Assembly: GCF_963576675.1 (NCBI RefSeq) | Contig: NC_088915.1 | Span: 45,909,501-45,973,500, forward strand | From: Euphorbia lathyris | Lineage: Eukaryota; Streptophyta; Magnoliopsida; Malpighiales; Euphorbiaceae | Direction of reading: 5' to 3' | Length of the DNA: 64,000 bases | In this document: positions 11,657-23,731 of the stretch, in pieces | How positions within the stretch are numbered: position 1 is the first letter of the stretch | How the letters are laid out: every line of letters begins with the position of its first letter | Notes under the pieces: model-generated | Database searches by the model: none | What the model was told of the DNA's origin: nothing | The model's input: only the letters and a program-made list of their open reading frames with translations | Translations under genes and position numbers: made by a program

Positions 11657-13517
11657 TGTTGGAGTTTAGTGTCCTATAGACAATTGTTCTAGGATACGAA
11701 CTTAATGTAAATGAATTGTTCTTTATATCATTTGTTTTAATGAGATATATGTTTTATAACTATATAAAGGCAATCCCTTTTAAGCACTAAATAAAGTCTA
11801 ATAAAAGGAAATCTGTAAGTTTGTTTAAAGTGATTATAAAGTGTTCATACAAGCATGAAGTGAGACAAAACTTTATAATAAACTAATAAACTTAAAACCA
11901 CCCCAAGTCAAGTGATATGTTTAGGATTGATATATCACTGTTGAGACTTGTAAGTAACAATGTCTTCTGTCCGACAGAAAGCTGATCTCACAAGCTTCAT
12001 ATATATAGATATCTGGACAGTTACATAGATCTGATGAAACGTCGTTCATTAGGATTGGGGATCCGATTTGAGATAACAGGATGGGTAGATTCATCCTTTT
12101 CATATGTTCATCTCATTGGTATTAATAGGTATAACTAATCCTCAGACTCAAAGGAATGTTAATTGGTCATCCTTAATTACTGAATGTGAGACTTTGATCC
12201 TGCGGTCCCACGATCCTTAACAGAGATGACTCTGGGGTGTGAACTGCAAAGGTTGGGTGTCACAGGAGGTAATTTCAGGGTAGTTATACATTGGATTGAG
12301 CATTTATCACTCCCGATTAATGGGAGATACATCCAAGGATCGCTTGTGGAAGACTCGACTCTAAATCCTTGCAAGGTGATAGCTTAAGACTTGAAATACA
12401 GATTTCACTTAACCTATCTATTTGAGTTGACTCTACCTGTACAAGTAAAACGAACGTCTCGCTATATGTGACTTGACATCACCCATAGTCATAAGATTCA
12501 GTTCAAGGATGTAGTTGATAAAGGATCGAATTATACTGTAACTAATATGGAAAGGTTAACGATAGAATCAACCTGTCTTCTTATGGCTCTGGGGGAATGA
12601 TTACGGACTTGCTAATCACATACTCTGTACATCATTCCGTTATGCAAAGATTAAATATAATTCTTTGAAAATTAATTTAATAACGTTGCATACGGCTAGA
12701 AGCAATAAGAACCTAATGGGTCACACATAAGACTTGGAACCTAAAAGAGAGATAGATGTTAATTAATTGATGGAAGCCCATCTGAGCCTAATAAGGCCCA
12801 TGGACCAAGGGGGGTCGAAATTCATGTAGTAACATACATGAATAATTAATTTGATTTTGTTAATTCTAATTGGATTAGGATTATGAATTAAATTAATTAA
12901 GAGATAAATAAGTTAGGAGTTTTAATTAGATTATAATACTCCTATTATTATCCAATAAGGTTATTATTATTATCCTTAATATATTAGATATATAATGAGA
13001 TAATAATTAGGAATTCTATTCCGAATTGAATTCCTATTCAGTAACCTAATTCTATCTAACTAGGGATTAGATACAAGAGATTATAAATACCCCTCCCCTA
13101 GTATTTTTTCGAAATCCCTAAGTGCATTCCCTATTGGGATTTTCGAAATCCCTATAGTGAAAGAGAGAGAAAATTAGACACCCCTAGTTCGAGGACGAGA
13201 TTTCTCTACGGCTTCCTTCCGATCAATTGATTTCATCTATTTCTTTTATCCTTGATCTTGTGTTGATTAGTTAGAGGCAATCTACTTTGGTTGCTATTCA
13301 ACGGTTGATTCTAAATTAATCTTCCCGTGTTTTATTTTGTGTTTGGGAACTCGGAGAAGAGTTGTGGGCACTTCATTAACAACGGTAGATTGATCATCAA
13401 GAGGTAATTCTTCTTATCCCTCTTTATATGAAATAACAGTTAACAGATCTTGTGGTTTATGGAAATAGGTTAAAAATTTTATATTTCCGCTGCTATACCT
13501 TAGCCTAATTTCCAACA
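11657..13517 (+). repeat. Copia LTR B (1861 bp)
   Basis: The LTR starts TGTTGGAGTT and ends TTTCCAACA at 13517, with intact 6-bp inverted termini. It is nearly the same length as LTR A and very similar along its length, with a TATAAATA box at 13082-13089. Its right end abuts an Athila-like pol fragment (13518 onward), which is the pre-insertion target. Confidence 0.92.
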
Positions 13518-13756
13518 ACTTCTTCCTTTGGTTAGTGGACAAGTCACGAGGTTTAATTGAACTAGCAAGGAAATTAGCAATGCCGACAAACCATGGAGCA
13601 TGCTGTATAGTGTACAGACGCTCGTCTGGGAAAATCTCTACAATTTCTGGTTGTTCCTGGCTGTTCGGATGAGAAATTCTGGACAAATGATCAGCAGCTA
13701 CATTTTCAGTTCCCTTCTTGTCCTTGATCTCGAGATCAAATTCTTAGAGTAAGAGT
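13518..13756 (-). pseudogene. Athila-like Gypsy pol fragment, end of RNase H
   Basis: The minus strand encodes [23 protein letters not shown] and LSTNQR, matching the RNase H to integrase spacer of Gypsy3 (around 60170-60410). A TAA near 13744-13746 interrupts it. Both ends are set by Copia LTRs (B on the left, C on the right), so this is a sliver of an older Athila-like element that received two independent Copia insertions in opposite orientations. Confidence 0.85.
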
Positions 13757-15592
13757 TGAAGGAAAATAGGCTAACGTATAGCAGGGGAAATATAAAAGTT
13801 TTAACCTATTTCCATTAACCCCAAGACCCGTTAACCGTTATTTCATACAAAGAGGGATAAGAAGAAATACCTTTTAGATGTTCTATCTACCGTTGCAAAC
13901 GAAGTGCCCACAACTCTTACTTCGAGTTCCCGAGCACAAAACAAAACAACAGAAGATCAAGTTAGAATCAACCGTTTATTAACAACCAAAGTAGATTGTC
14001 TCTAATTAATCAACACAAGATCAAGGATAAAGAGAAAGAGATGAAAATCAATTGAACGGAAGGAAGCGGTGGAAAATCTCGTCCTCGAGCTAGGGGTCGA
14101 AATTCTCTCTCTTGAATACTAGGGCTCGATTTCGAAAATCTACATAAGGGGGTATTTATAATCTTTTTTGTATCTAATCCTTAGTTAGATAGAATTAGGT
14201 TTATTGAATAAGAATTCAATTCGGAATAGAATTCTTAAATATTATCTATTAATATATCTAAATATAAAAAATAATAACAATAACCTTATTGGATAATAAT
14301 AAGAGTAATATAATCTAATTAAAACTCATAACTTATTTATCCTTTAATTAATTTAATTCATAATCCTAATCTAATTAGGATTAATAAAACCAAACTAATT
14401 ATTTATGTATCTACATACATAAATCGCCCCCCCCCCCCCCCTTGAGTAATTGGGCCTTATTGGGCTCAATTGGGCTTCCGTCAATTAATTAGCATCTGTC
14501 TCTCTTTTGGGTTCCAAGTCTTATGTGTGACCCATTAGGTTCTTATTGCTACTAGCCATATGCAACTTATTAAATTAATTTTCAAAGAATTATATTTAAT
14601 CTTTGCATAACGGAATGATGTACAAAGTATGTGATTAGCAAGTCCGTAATCATTCCCTTAGAGCTATAAGAAGACAGGTTGATTCTGTCGTTGACCTTTC
14701 CGTATTAGTTACGGTATAATTCGATCCTTTATCAACTACGTCCTTGAACTGAATCTTATGACTATGGGTAATGTCAAGTCACATATAGCGAGACGTTCGT
14801 TTTACTTGTTCTGGCCGAGTCAACTCCAATTAGATAGGTTAAGAGAAATCTCATTTCAATCTTAAGCTATCACCTTGCAAGGATTTAGAGTCAAGACTTC
14901 CACAAGCGATCCATGGACATATCTCCCATTTATCGGGAGTGATAAATGCTCAATCCAATGTATAACGATCCCGCAATCACTTCCTGTGATACCCAACCTC
15001 TGCTGTTCACACCCTAGAGTCATCTCTGTTAAGGATCGTGTTACAACAGGATCAAAGCGTCACATTCAGTAATCCAGAATGACCAATTAACATTCCTTTG
15101 AGTCTGAGGATTATTTATACCTATTAATACCAATGAGATGAACATGTGACAAGGATGAATCTACCCATCCTATTATCTCAAGTCGGGTCCCCAATCCTAA
15201 TGAACTACTTTTCATCGGATCCATGTAACTGTCCAGATATCTATATATATGAAGCTTGTGAGATCAGCTTTCTGTCGGACAGAAGACATTGTTACATGCA
15301 AGTCTCAATAGTGATATGTCAATCCTAAACATATTACTTGACTTGGGGTGGTTTTAAGTTTATTAGTTTATTATAAAGTTTCGTCTCACTTCTTACTTGT
15401 ATGAACACTTTATAATCACTTTAAACAAACTTACGGATTTCCTTTTATTAGACTTTATTTAGTGCTTAAAAGGGATTGCCTTTATATAGTTATAAAACAT
15501 ATATCTCATTAAAACAAATGATATAAAGAACACTTCATTTACATTAAGTTTGTATCCTAGAACAATTGTCTATAGGACACTAAACCCCAACA
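13757..15592 (-). repeat. Copia LTR C, 3' LTR of copy C (1836 bp)
   Basis: On the minus strand the LTR starts TGTTGGGGTT at 15592 and ends TTTTCCTTCA at 13757, the same CCTTCA variant terminus as LTRs A and D. A TATAAATA box is at 14153-14160. A run of 15 C at 14427-14441 (G on the element's sense strand) replaces the 5-6 base run of other copies. The left flank (AGAGT) is Athila-like DNA. Confidence 0.92.
14427..14441. repeat. Homopolymer run of 15 C in LTR C
   Basis: The run is CCCCC or GGGGGG in the other LTRs of the family (for example about 1375-1379 and 12810-12815) and has expanded here. It is a likely site of sequencing length error. Confidence 0.85.
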
Positions 15593-17617
15593 TACTCCCA
15601 CTTGGAATAAAGACAGTTGTTTCTATAACTTATCCCAGTAGAAGTTAGATGACGATCATGTACTTTCTGGGTTAAGGGCTTTGTCAACGGATCTGCAACG
15701 TTGTCCTTTGTAGGTACTCTTTCTATTCTCACATCTCCTCTTGCCACAATTTCTCTTATAATGTGGTATCGTTTTAGGTAATGCTTGGATGCATTATGAG
15801 ACTGTGGTTCCTTTGCTTGCGCAATGGCTCCATTGTTATCACAGTACAGTGTAATGGGATTTACAATGTCAGGCACCACACCATGTTCAGTAATGAACTT
15901 TCTAATCCAAACTGCTTCCTTTGGTGCTTCCGCAGCAGCGATATACTCTAACTCGGTCGTAGAGAAAGCTACGCTTCCTTGCTTGGAACTCTTCCAGCTG
16001 ACCGCGCCCCCATTCAAGATAAACAGGTATCCTGATTGGGATTTAAAATCATTCTCATCTGTGAGATGACTTGCATCTGAAAATCCTTCTATTTTCAGAT
16101 CCCCTTCTCCGTACACTAGGAACATATCTTTAGTTCTTCTCAAGTACTTAAGAATGTTTTTGACGGAAATCCAGTGCCCGTCTCCCGGATTTCCTTGGTA
16201 ACGACTCGTTATACTTAACGCGAACGCTACGTCAGGTCTAGTGCATAGCATAGCATACATAATCGAACCGATTGCGCTGGCGTACGGGACTACAGGCATG
16301 CGCTTCTTATCATCATCGGTTTTAGGACATTGATGATTGTTTAACTTTACTCCATGTAGCATGGGTAAGTTACCTCGTTTCGATTCAAGCATGTTAAACC
16401 GCTTTAGCACCTTTTCGATGTATGTAGCCTGTGAAAGACCAAGAAGTCTTTGTGATCTATATCTGTAGATCTTTATACCAAGTATATAAGCTGCTTCACC
16501 GAGGTCTTTCATTGAGAAGTTACCAAATAACCAAACTTTTACCGACTGTAGTAGAGCTACGTCATTTCCCATTAATAATATATCATCCACATATAATATC
16601 AGAAATGCTATAGAGCTCCCACTTGCTTTCTTGTAAATGCAAGCTTCTTCGCAATTTTGTTCGAAACCAAATTGTTTTATGGTTTCGTCAAAACGCTTGT
16701 TCCAGCTTCTAGATGCTTGCTTGAGTCCATAAATGGATCTCTGAAGTTTGCAAACCTTGTTTGCATCCTTTGATATGAAACCTTCAGGTTGCATCATGTA
16801 TACATCCTCAAGCAGGTTTCCGTTTAGGAAAGTTGTTTTCACATCCATTTGCCAAATCTCGTAATCGTAGTGAGCGGCAATAGCAAGCATTATTCTGATT
16901 GATTTGGACATAGCCACAGGAGAGAAAGTTTCGTCATAATCAATTCCTTGCTTCTGACGATATCCTTTCGCTACTAACCTAGCTTTGTAGGTGCTAACCT
17001 TTCCATCCATGTCAGTCTTCTTTTTGAAGACCCACCTGCACCCAATGGGTTTTATCCCTTCGGGTGGATCAACCAAAGTCCACACTTGATTGGTATACAT
17101 GGAATCCATTTCAGAATCCATGGCTTCAAGCCATGCTTTAGAATCTGGACTGTTAAGAGCCTCTTCGTAGTTTTCGGGTTCGTCGTCTAACACGGGAACC
17201 TCATTATCATCTCCCACTAGAAAACCATATCTAATAGGGAGTTCATGAACTCTTTGTGATCTACGAAGGGGTGGCACTTGAGTCTCATCTAATGGGACTG
17301 CATCGGGTTCCTCAACCGCTTCTGTTGTTTCAGTTGGTGTTTCTTGTTCTTGAACTTCATCAAGTTCAATCATGCTTCCCTTTTCTGTGTCTTCGAGAAA
17401 CTCTTTCTCTAAGAAGGTTGCGTGCTTGGATACTATTACTTTCTGATCATCTGGATGATAGAAGTAATATCCCACAGTTTCCTTTGGGTATCCAATGAAT
17501 AAACATTTATCAGATTTAGAATCTAGTTTGTCGGACGCAATGCGTTTGACATATGCTGAACAACCCCATACTCTCATGAATGAGAACACGGGTTTCCTAC
17601 CAACGAACAATTCATAT
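15580..17617 (-). pseudogene. Copia copy C pol, distal part: end of integrase, reverse transcriptase, RNase H
   Basis: The minus-strand frame is open from 17617 and carries, in order, the carboxy end of integrase (FVGRKPVFSFMRVWGCSAY), the acidic linker, RT with QKQGIDYDETFSPVA and the catalytic LYVDDILL, and RNase H with SDASHL, STTELEYIAAAEA and YCDNNGA. The usual stop is lost: the codon after NNCL is TAT, so the frame runs on through the polypurine tract into the LTR and ends at 15580. STTESEY has become STTELEY. The amino-terminal part lies at 27445-28252, displaced by insertion of Gypsy1, with about 120 bp of integrase coding DNA lost at the left junction. The protein is closest to copy E. 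Confidence 0.92.
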
Positions 17618-17914
17618 GCTGATCCGATCCCGCAATAAAGACCATTAATAAGCTATCAATAAGCTAACAGCATACTTAAAGGAAACCATTAACCGCCATT
17701 AATGGAGCATTAATGGAGACTTTCTAGTTACTAAAGGTTACAACTTCATGACTATATATATCTTGCATCTCGGTACACATTCACTTACCCTTTGTCAATT
17801 CAGTTTGCTCTCTTGTTCTTCTATACTGACTTTGGCATCGGAGCTTCCCCCCGTCGAACCCAACGACGCCCCCACAGAGACGGAAACCTATCGGAAATTC
17901 TCCACTAGTCATCA
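17618..17914 (+). repeat. Gypsy1 5' LTR, truncated (297 bp)
   Basis: This matches the last 308 bp of the 3' LTR (27137-27444), apart from about 11 bp missing near 17770, and ends CTAGTCATCA. It lacks the first 200 bp of the LTR. A TATATATA box at about 17753-17760 is kept. It abuts Copia integrase DNA directly with no target repeat, so a deletion removed the LTR start and adjoining host DNA together. Confidence 0.93.
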
Positions 17915-17916
17915 AT

Positions 17917-17933
17917 TGGTGCGGTGAGCGTGG
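17917..17933 (+). other. Primer binding site, tRNA-Phe type
   Basis: TGGTGCGGTGAGCGTGG starts two bases after the 5' LTR. It is complementary over 17 bases to the 3' end of plant tRNA-Phe as I recall that tRNA (…CCACGCUCACCGCACCA). Confidence 0.75.
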
Positions 17934-17975
17934 AACCTTAATCAAATAAAGGGTTTTCGTTCACGTTAAAAAGAT

Positions 17976-19738
17976 ATGACGAATGGAGAACAGAACCCCT
18001 CCTCGGGGGTTGAAACACCATTGGTAACACCATCAAGCCAACCTGTAACTAGTGTTGGACGCGTTGATATAAGCACTCCTGCGACGCAGGATGGAAGGAG
18101 TATGTCGCCGGATACATTCATTGAAACATGTGTGGGATCCATAGGAAGAGCGTTTGGCCCTGAGATGGAACGTCGCCTAAGGTCGTTCATGATAGTACTA
18201 GAGCTTCGGTGCACAAATCCTACGTCATCTCAATGGCAACAGGCCGCTATAGGATCAAACGCCCATAATTCTTCATTCTTCCAAATTCAACCCATAGATT
18301 CCATGGTGACTACTACCGTAGCAGGTAATAACCCTCCACTCAATCGGCAATTATTTTCTGATGGAGCAGAAGGAAGTCGAAGGGATAACCAAACTCCTCT
18401 TGGGGGATCCGCAGGCCAAGGGATAAATCTGGGCGGATCAGGTATCCCAAGTCGCCCGCGGTCGAGTCTCCCCGAATGCGAATCAGAAGGTCGAAGGCAC
18501 AAAAAGCGGAGAAAGGGGAAAAGCAGGCGGTCGAAATCACCTTCACCCCCGAGACAGAGATCTTCCCGTTGGGGTAGATCACCCCCATCTACTGGTCGCA
18601 AACAAAGCAAGAGGCCAGTAGAGACGCCACGTCCGGATAGTCCACCGCCACCACCAAACCAAGGAGAGGATGGAAACGTTCCTCTAGGAGACCACGGAGG
18701 TGATAACGGCCAAGCTCCTCCTGGAGGACAGGGTGGTGGAGGTGGGCGTTCACCATCAGATCCGTCGTCCGGCTCCAGCTCTTCATCTTCTCCGAGTAGA
18801 TCTCCCCATAGGAGACCTCCGAGTAGATCGCCACGAAGAGGACGCCCCAGGGTGGGTCCGGAGAATTTTGATGATCGTGTTAGAGCTGCGGTGCTCCGCA
18901 TTAATGAAGAGAATGCCCGATATAATCCATTCGCCAATCGTGATTCGCCCTTTACAGCATGGATCGAAGCTAAAGAAACAGAGAGGCATTTTAAAATACC
19001 TAATATACCCGTTTACATGGGTGCGGACAACCCGGAGGCCCATGCTAGAAAGTACCGAATTTTGCTCAGCCTTAACCGTGTAAGTGAGGCGGTCTTATGC
19101 CGGATGTTTATCACCACCTTAGGAGGCCCCGCTTATGATTGGTTCCAATCTTTACCTCCCGGATCAATCGACAACTGGGATCAATTGAGTAGGGAGTTTT
19201 GTGCTAAATTCGCCGGATGTATTCCTCCAGTGGTCAAATCACGAAAGCTTTTTGAATTGAAGCAAAAGACGAATGAAACCCTCCGAGAATATGTAGACAA
19301 TTTCAACAAATTGTGTATACGAATTGTCAATGTGGATGTCTCCATGGCAGTAGAAGCTCTAGTGAAAAACACCACGTGCAAAAGCTTGCAAGAAGATTTC
19401 ATTCGGAAGAAGCCCCGAGATATGGCTGAATTAATTGAAAGATGCAAGGACTTTATAGAGGTAGATGACATCCACCGAGAGTCACTGTCTCCGCCTAAGA
19501 AGGACAAAGGCGAATCTCGCCATCGAGATAGAGAGAAGGACAAGCACCAGGATTCATCCTCTCGAAGCCGATGAGGGGGCTCTAAGAACAAATCGGCATT
19601 TGTGTCGTCCTTTACACCACTTAATGCCTCTAAAAGCGAAGTGCTAATGTGGATTGAGAACAGCCAGCACAAGCAGAGCATTTCATACCCTGAACCAAAA
19701 AGGGGGAGTACACCAACACCGGGAAAAATCCCAAAAAT
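17976..19738 (+). pseudogene. Gypsy1 gag, SR-rich amino half and capsid domain
   Basis: The gag begins at ATG 17976. Residues about 165-300 are highly basic and rich in Arg, Ser, Pro and Gly (KKRRKGKSRRSKSPSPP, SPSRSPHRRPPSRSPRR), like an SR domain. The capsid-type domain covers about residues 350-480 (HARKYRILLSLNRVSEAV, GGPAYDWFQSLP, LFELKQKTNETLREYVDNFN), typical of retrotrans_gag. A TGA at 19572-19574 interrupts the frame, probably from CGA; the same frame continues until a frameshift at about 19739. The zinc-knuckle-like segment after the shift (YCKYHRKNGHDTDAWWEL) has W where a Cys is expected. It would bind element RNA in cytoplasmic particles; this copy is broken. Confidence 0.88.
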
Positions 19739-20650
19739 TATTGCAAATACCACAGGAAAAATGGCCATGACACAGACGCATGGTGGGAGTTAGCCAGAGA
19801 GATAGAAAGGCTTATCGAGAGAGGAAAGTTGGACCGGTTTGTCCAAAATGATGACAAGAAGGGAGATGGTGATAGATCCAGAGATGATCAGAAAAAGAAG
19901 GCAAAAGGGACCATCAATGTCATAGCAGGCGGACCTGGGTACCAACCTGTGTTGAAAAAGGCAAAAACCACTGCTCTAGACAGGGCATCACTTAATCGCC
20001 CTTTTGCAGATGCCGGTCCGGAGATCTCTCCTCATACGGACGCCCTGGTCATTACTATGATGGTGGAAGGCTGGGACATGAAAAGAGTGATGATTGATAT
20101 TGGGAGTTCATGCAATGTCATCACAAGAGGAGCATTTGCCAAACTCATGGTCGACCCAATCCAAGTGGAAACCACCATAGTGGACATTCTGGGAGTAACA
20201 GGACACACCATCCAAACAAAGGGCCAGGTAACATTAGATTGTGAGTTAGCGGATGAAGATCAAATTTGGAAAGGAGATCTGGAATTTTCCATCTTAGATG
20301 GCCAGTTAGCTTACAATATCATCCTTGGGCGACCCTTTATCTCCGAAGCTGCATCCCTTATCTCCATACGCCACTTAACTCTTTACATCCCCACGGCCAA
20401 GGGAGGTGTAATGATTAGAGGAAGCCAAAAAGTGGCTCAGGAGACGTATTCAGCATCGTTAATGATTCTCCCACAGTCTAAAGATGAGGACGAGGAAGAG
20501 CTTGTCACAATGGCCTTGGGTGAAACAGAGATGTACCTCATGGCGGATGAAAAGCAGGTACGGATGGCTAAAGGGCTAAAGGGAGAAATTAAGGAAGCTA
20601 TCACCAAGGTTCTCCATAAGTCAGAAGATGTCTTTGCATGGAAGGTGAGA
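19739..20650 (+). pseudogene. Gypsy1 gag end and aspartic protease
   Basis: The frame resumes with the knuckle-like segment and a basic helix (EIERLIERGKL), then reaches an aspartic protease. The active-site triad region is MIDIGSSCNVI, where DTGS or DxGS is expected, followed by the second conserved strand ILGRPFISEA. The frame ends early at 20675-20677 because of a shift near 20640-20660, just where the RT amino end (ILPGISPDVITHKL) should follow. The upstream TTG at 19829 is not a real start. The protease would process the polyprotein. Confidence 0.85.
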
Positions 20651-22797
20651 TTCTCCCCGGGATTAGTCCAGATGTGATCACTCACAAACTCAACATCGAC
20701 AAGGACGCGGTACCGGTAGTGCAAAAACGGAGAAACCATGGCCCTGAAAGGCAGAAGGTGATAGAAGAGGAGATCACCAAGAGCAAGCGGGCGGATGCCA
20801 TCGAAGAGGTACTTTATACACAGTGGCTGGCGAATGTGGTTCTGGTCAAGAAAGCAGGCGGATCATACCGCATGTGTATTGACTTCACAGATCTCAACAA
20901 AGCTTGTCCCAAAAACAACCACCCCCTGCCGTGTATTGATATCCTAGTAGATGGGACCGCGGGACACGCCATGTACTCCTTCACCGACGTGAAGTCGAGT
21001 TTTCACCAGATCCCAATAGAGCCTTCGGATAGAATCAAAACTTCATTCGTAACTCACCAAGCTACCTATTGCTTCAAAGTCATGCCCTTTGGGCTTAAGA
21101 ACACGGGTGCAACCTATCAATGAATGATGAACAAAATATTCGACGGAAGCAAAGGTGATAACTTTTCTGTCTATGTGGACGATATGATCATCAAGAGTAC
21201 CACTGTAGAGAAGCATGCGGATGATATAAAGGAGGTACTGGGCGTACTCCGACACCACAACATTAAATTGAACCCGGAGAAATGTACTTTTGGAGCAACA
21301 TATGGAAAGTTCTTGGGGTTCATGATTAGCCAGAAGGGAGTGAGCCCAAACCCTGACAAGATCAAAGCTGTTTTGGAAATGAAAGCGCCGCAAAATATTA
21401 GGGAAGTGCAACGTCTTAATGGGCGTATCATAGCCTTGGGAAGGTTTATCTCATGTTCAGCCCGACGGTGCCAACCCTTTTATGAATTAATTAAGAAGCA
21501 AAAGGCGTTTGAATGGAGCGAGGACTGCGAGAAAGCCTTCCAGGGGATCAAACGGTTTCTCATGGAACCGCCCCTTATGAGTCGCCCCTTGAAAGGTGAG
21601 AATCTCTACATGTATGTTTCAGTTACAGATAAGGCCGTTTGCACGGTCATGATAAGGGAAGAAGAGGGCCAGCAATATCCTATCTATTACGTGAGCAAAG
21701 TATAAAAGGATGCTGAAACCCGATATTCCAAGCTAGATAAAATGGCACTGGCCGTCGTCACCACCTCCATACGCCTCAGGCCTTACTTTCAAGCTCATAC
21801 TGTCATAGTTCGTACAAGTATACCAATGAGGAAAGTATTGCAAAAGCCAGAAACTTCAGGAAGGTTGATGGAATGGGCAATCCGCCTGGGAGAGTTCGAT
21901 GTTCGTTATGAAAGCCGATCAGCCTTGAAAAGTCAAGTCTTGGCAGACTTTGTGAATGAATTCACTGAATAGGGAATGAATCTCCCCAAATCCAAAGTTG
22001 AGGAATGGACGGTGTACACGGATGGGGCTTCTTGGGCAGAAGGTGCAGGTATAGGCATCGTAATCAAAGGTCCCCAATATATAAAGCTACACTACACAGC
22101 AAAATTGGATTTCCTCGCAACCAACAATGCAGCTGAGTATGAGGCCTTAATATTGGGACTACGCCTGCTAAAGGAAATCACTCCCGAGAGGATCGTGATC
22201 TACAGTGATTCCAAATTAATGGTCAACCAGGTGATAAAAAATTTCGAGGTCAAAGATGACATTCTTGCCAAATATGTTGAAGAGGTAAAGAAACTGCTAA
22301 ATCACCTCGAAGCCAAAGACACCAAATGGGAATTGATCTATGTACCCCGAGGATCCAACACGGAGGCTGATCACCTAGCCAAAAAGGCTTTAAGCAAAGA
22401 GCATTGGGCGGATCTGCAATGCCCGTTCGAGGTTAAGACAGTACCGGCATTCGCCTCAGAGACGGTATCCTTACTCATGTCTGTGGAGAATGATTGGAGA
22501 TCACCAATCCGCCAGTATCTAACAGATGGAGCATTGCCTTTGGATAAGGAAGAAGCTCGGCGGATCGTAAGAAAGGCGGCCTATTTCTCCGTGATGAATG
22601 ATTGCCTGTACAAGAAGTCTTTTAGCCACCCTTGGCTGAAATGCATCGTGTCAGAAGAGGGACAACAGATCCTCAAAGAGTTGCATGAAGGCGTATGTGG
22701 AGCTCATGAGGCATCTGCCTCCATTTTGAAGAAATCCAGGTTAGCAGGATTTTATTGGCCTACGGCAGAACTTGATGCTCAAAAGTTTGTGGAGCCA
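20651..22797 (+). pseudogene. Gypsy1 reverse transcriptase, RNase H and second (archaeal-type) RNase H
   Basis: One frame covers RT fingers (VVLVKKAGGSYRMCIDFTDL), palm (YSFTDVKSSFHQIP, VMPFGLKNTGATYQ) and the catalytic YVDDMIIKS, then the RT-linked RNase H (around 21500-21970), then a second RNase H (YTDGASWAEGAGIGIVI, NNAAEYEALILGLRLL, YSDSKLMVNQV, SNTEADHLAK), and finally the first part of the integrase zinc finger (LHEGVCGAHEASASILKK). TGA at 21121-21123 stands for the Arg of ATYQRMM (a CGA to TGA change), TAA at 21703-21705 interrupts RNase H and TAG at 21970-21972 lies between the two RNases H. A frameshift near 22785-22800 breaks the zinc finger. The tandem RNases H place the element in the Tat lineage. 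Confidence 0.9.
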
Positions 22798-23731
22798 TAA
22801 TTGTTAGATTCATGCAAATGAATCACACACTGCTAAACACCTTCAAAGGCCCATCATCGAGGGACGACCCTTTGCTATTTGGGGAATTGACATTGTTGGA
22901 CCATTTCCTCCTACCCGAAGACAAAGAAAGTACGTGGTAGTGGCAGTAGATCATTTCACCAAGTGGGTAGAGGCTGAGGCTGTCTCCTCCATCAATGCAG
23001 AACGAATGGTGGAGTTCGTCAAAGATAATATCGTGGGAAGCTATGGAGTTCCCCACATGATTATCACTGACAATGGAACGCAATTCAACTGTGGAGAGTT
23101 TAAAACTTTCTGTGCACAATTGGGCATTCAGAACAGATTCGCCTCCGTTTACTATCCTCAATCCAATGGTATGACTGAAGTCACAAATTGGACGATCGTA
23201 AAGGGAATAAAGAAAAGGTTGGGGGAGCATGACAAGAAATGGGCGGATCAATTAATGAGCGTCCTATGGACGTATCGCACTACTCCCAAAACGGCCACAG
23301 GCGAAACACCATTCGCCCTCTCTCATGGCGTGGAAGCTATAATCCCAGTCGAAATACAGGTCCCAAGTGACAAAGTTGCATTCTATTGCGAGGATGAAAA
23401 CAGTCAAAGACTGAAAGAAAGTCTTGATCAAGTGGAAGAAAGGAGAGAAAGGGCATATGTACGCATGGCGGCATACAAGCAGCGGATCTTAGCTTATCAT
23501 GACAAAAATGCCAAGCTTGTAGACTTGAATGTGGGAGACCTCGTGCTCCGCAAGGCAGACAAAATCCAATCTAAGGAAGGGAAGGGTAAGCTAGGACTCG
23601 CCTGGACAGGTCCATATCAAATAGTGGACAAGATTGGGTTCGCCACATTTAAAATTCAAGACATGGAAGGAAATACATTGCCGCGTACATGGAATCTCCA
23701 AAATCTCTGCAAATATTTCGCCAGAAAATAG
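22798..23731 (+). pseudogene. Gypsy1 integrase core and carboxy end
   Basis: After the frameshift the integrase reads HANESHTAKHLQRPIIEG, then WGIDIVGPFPPT (first catalytic D), IITDNGTQFN (second D) and SNGMTEVTNWTIVKGIKK (catalytic E; SNGQTEVTNRT is usual). The final zinc-finger Cys is followed by a TAG where Gln is expected. The carboxy part (GDLVLRKADKI, LGLAWTGPYQIVDK) is complete and the frame ends naturally at 23729-23731. No chromodomain is seen, which fits Tat rather than chromovirus lineages. Confidence 0.9.

Noticed and set aside
18287..18937. Long reverse-strand ORF of 216 codons within Gypsy1 gag.
   Set aside because: It is a shadow of the GC-rich SR-like gag segment. It is Pro/Gly/Leu-rich, as expected from the complement, and has no separate support.
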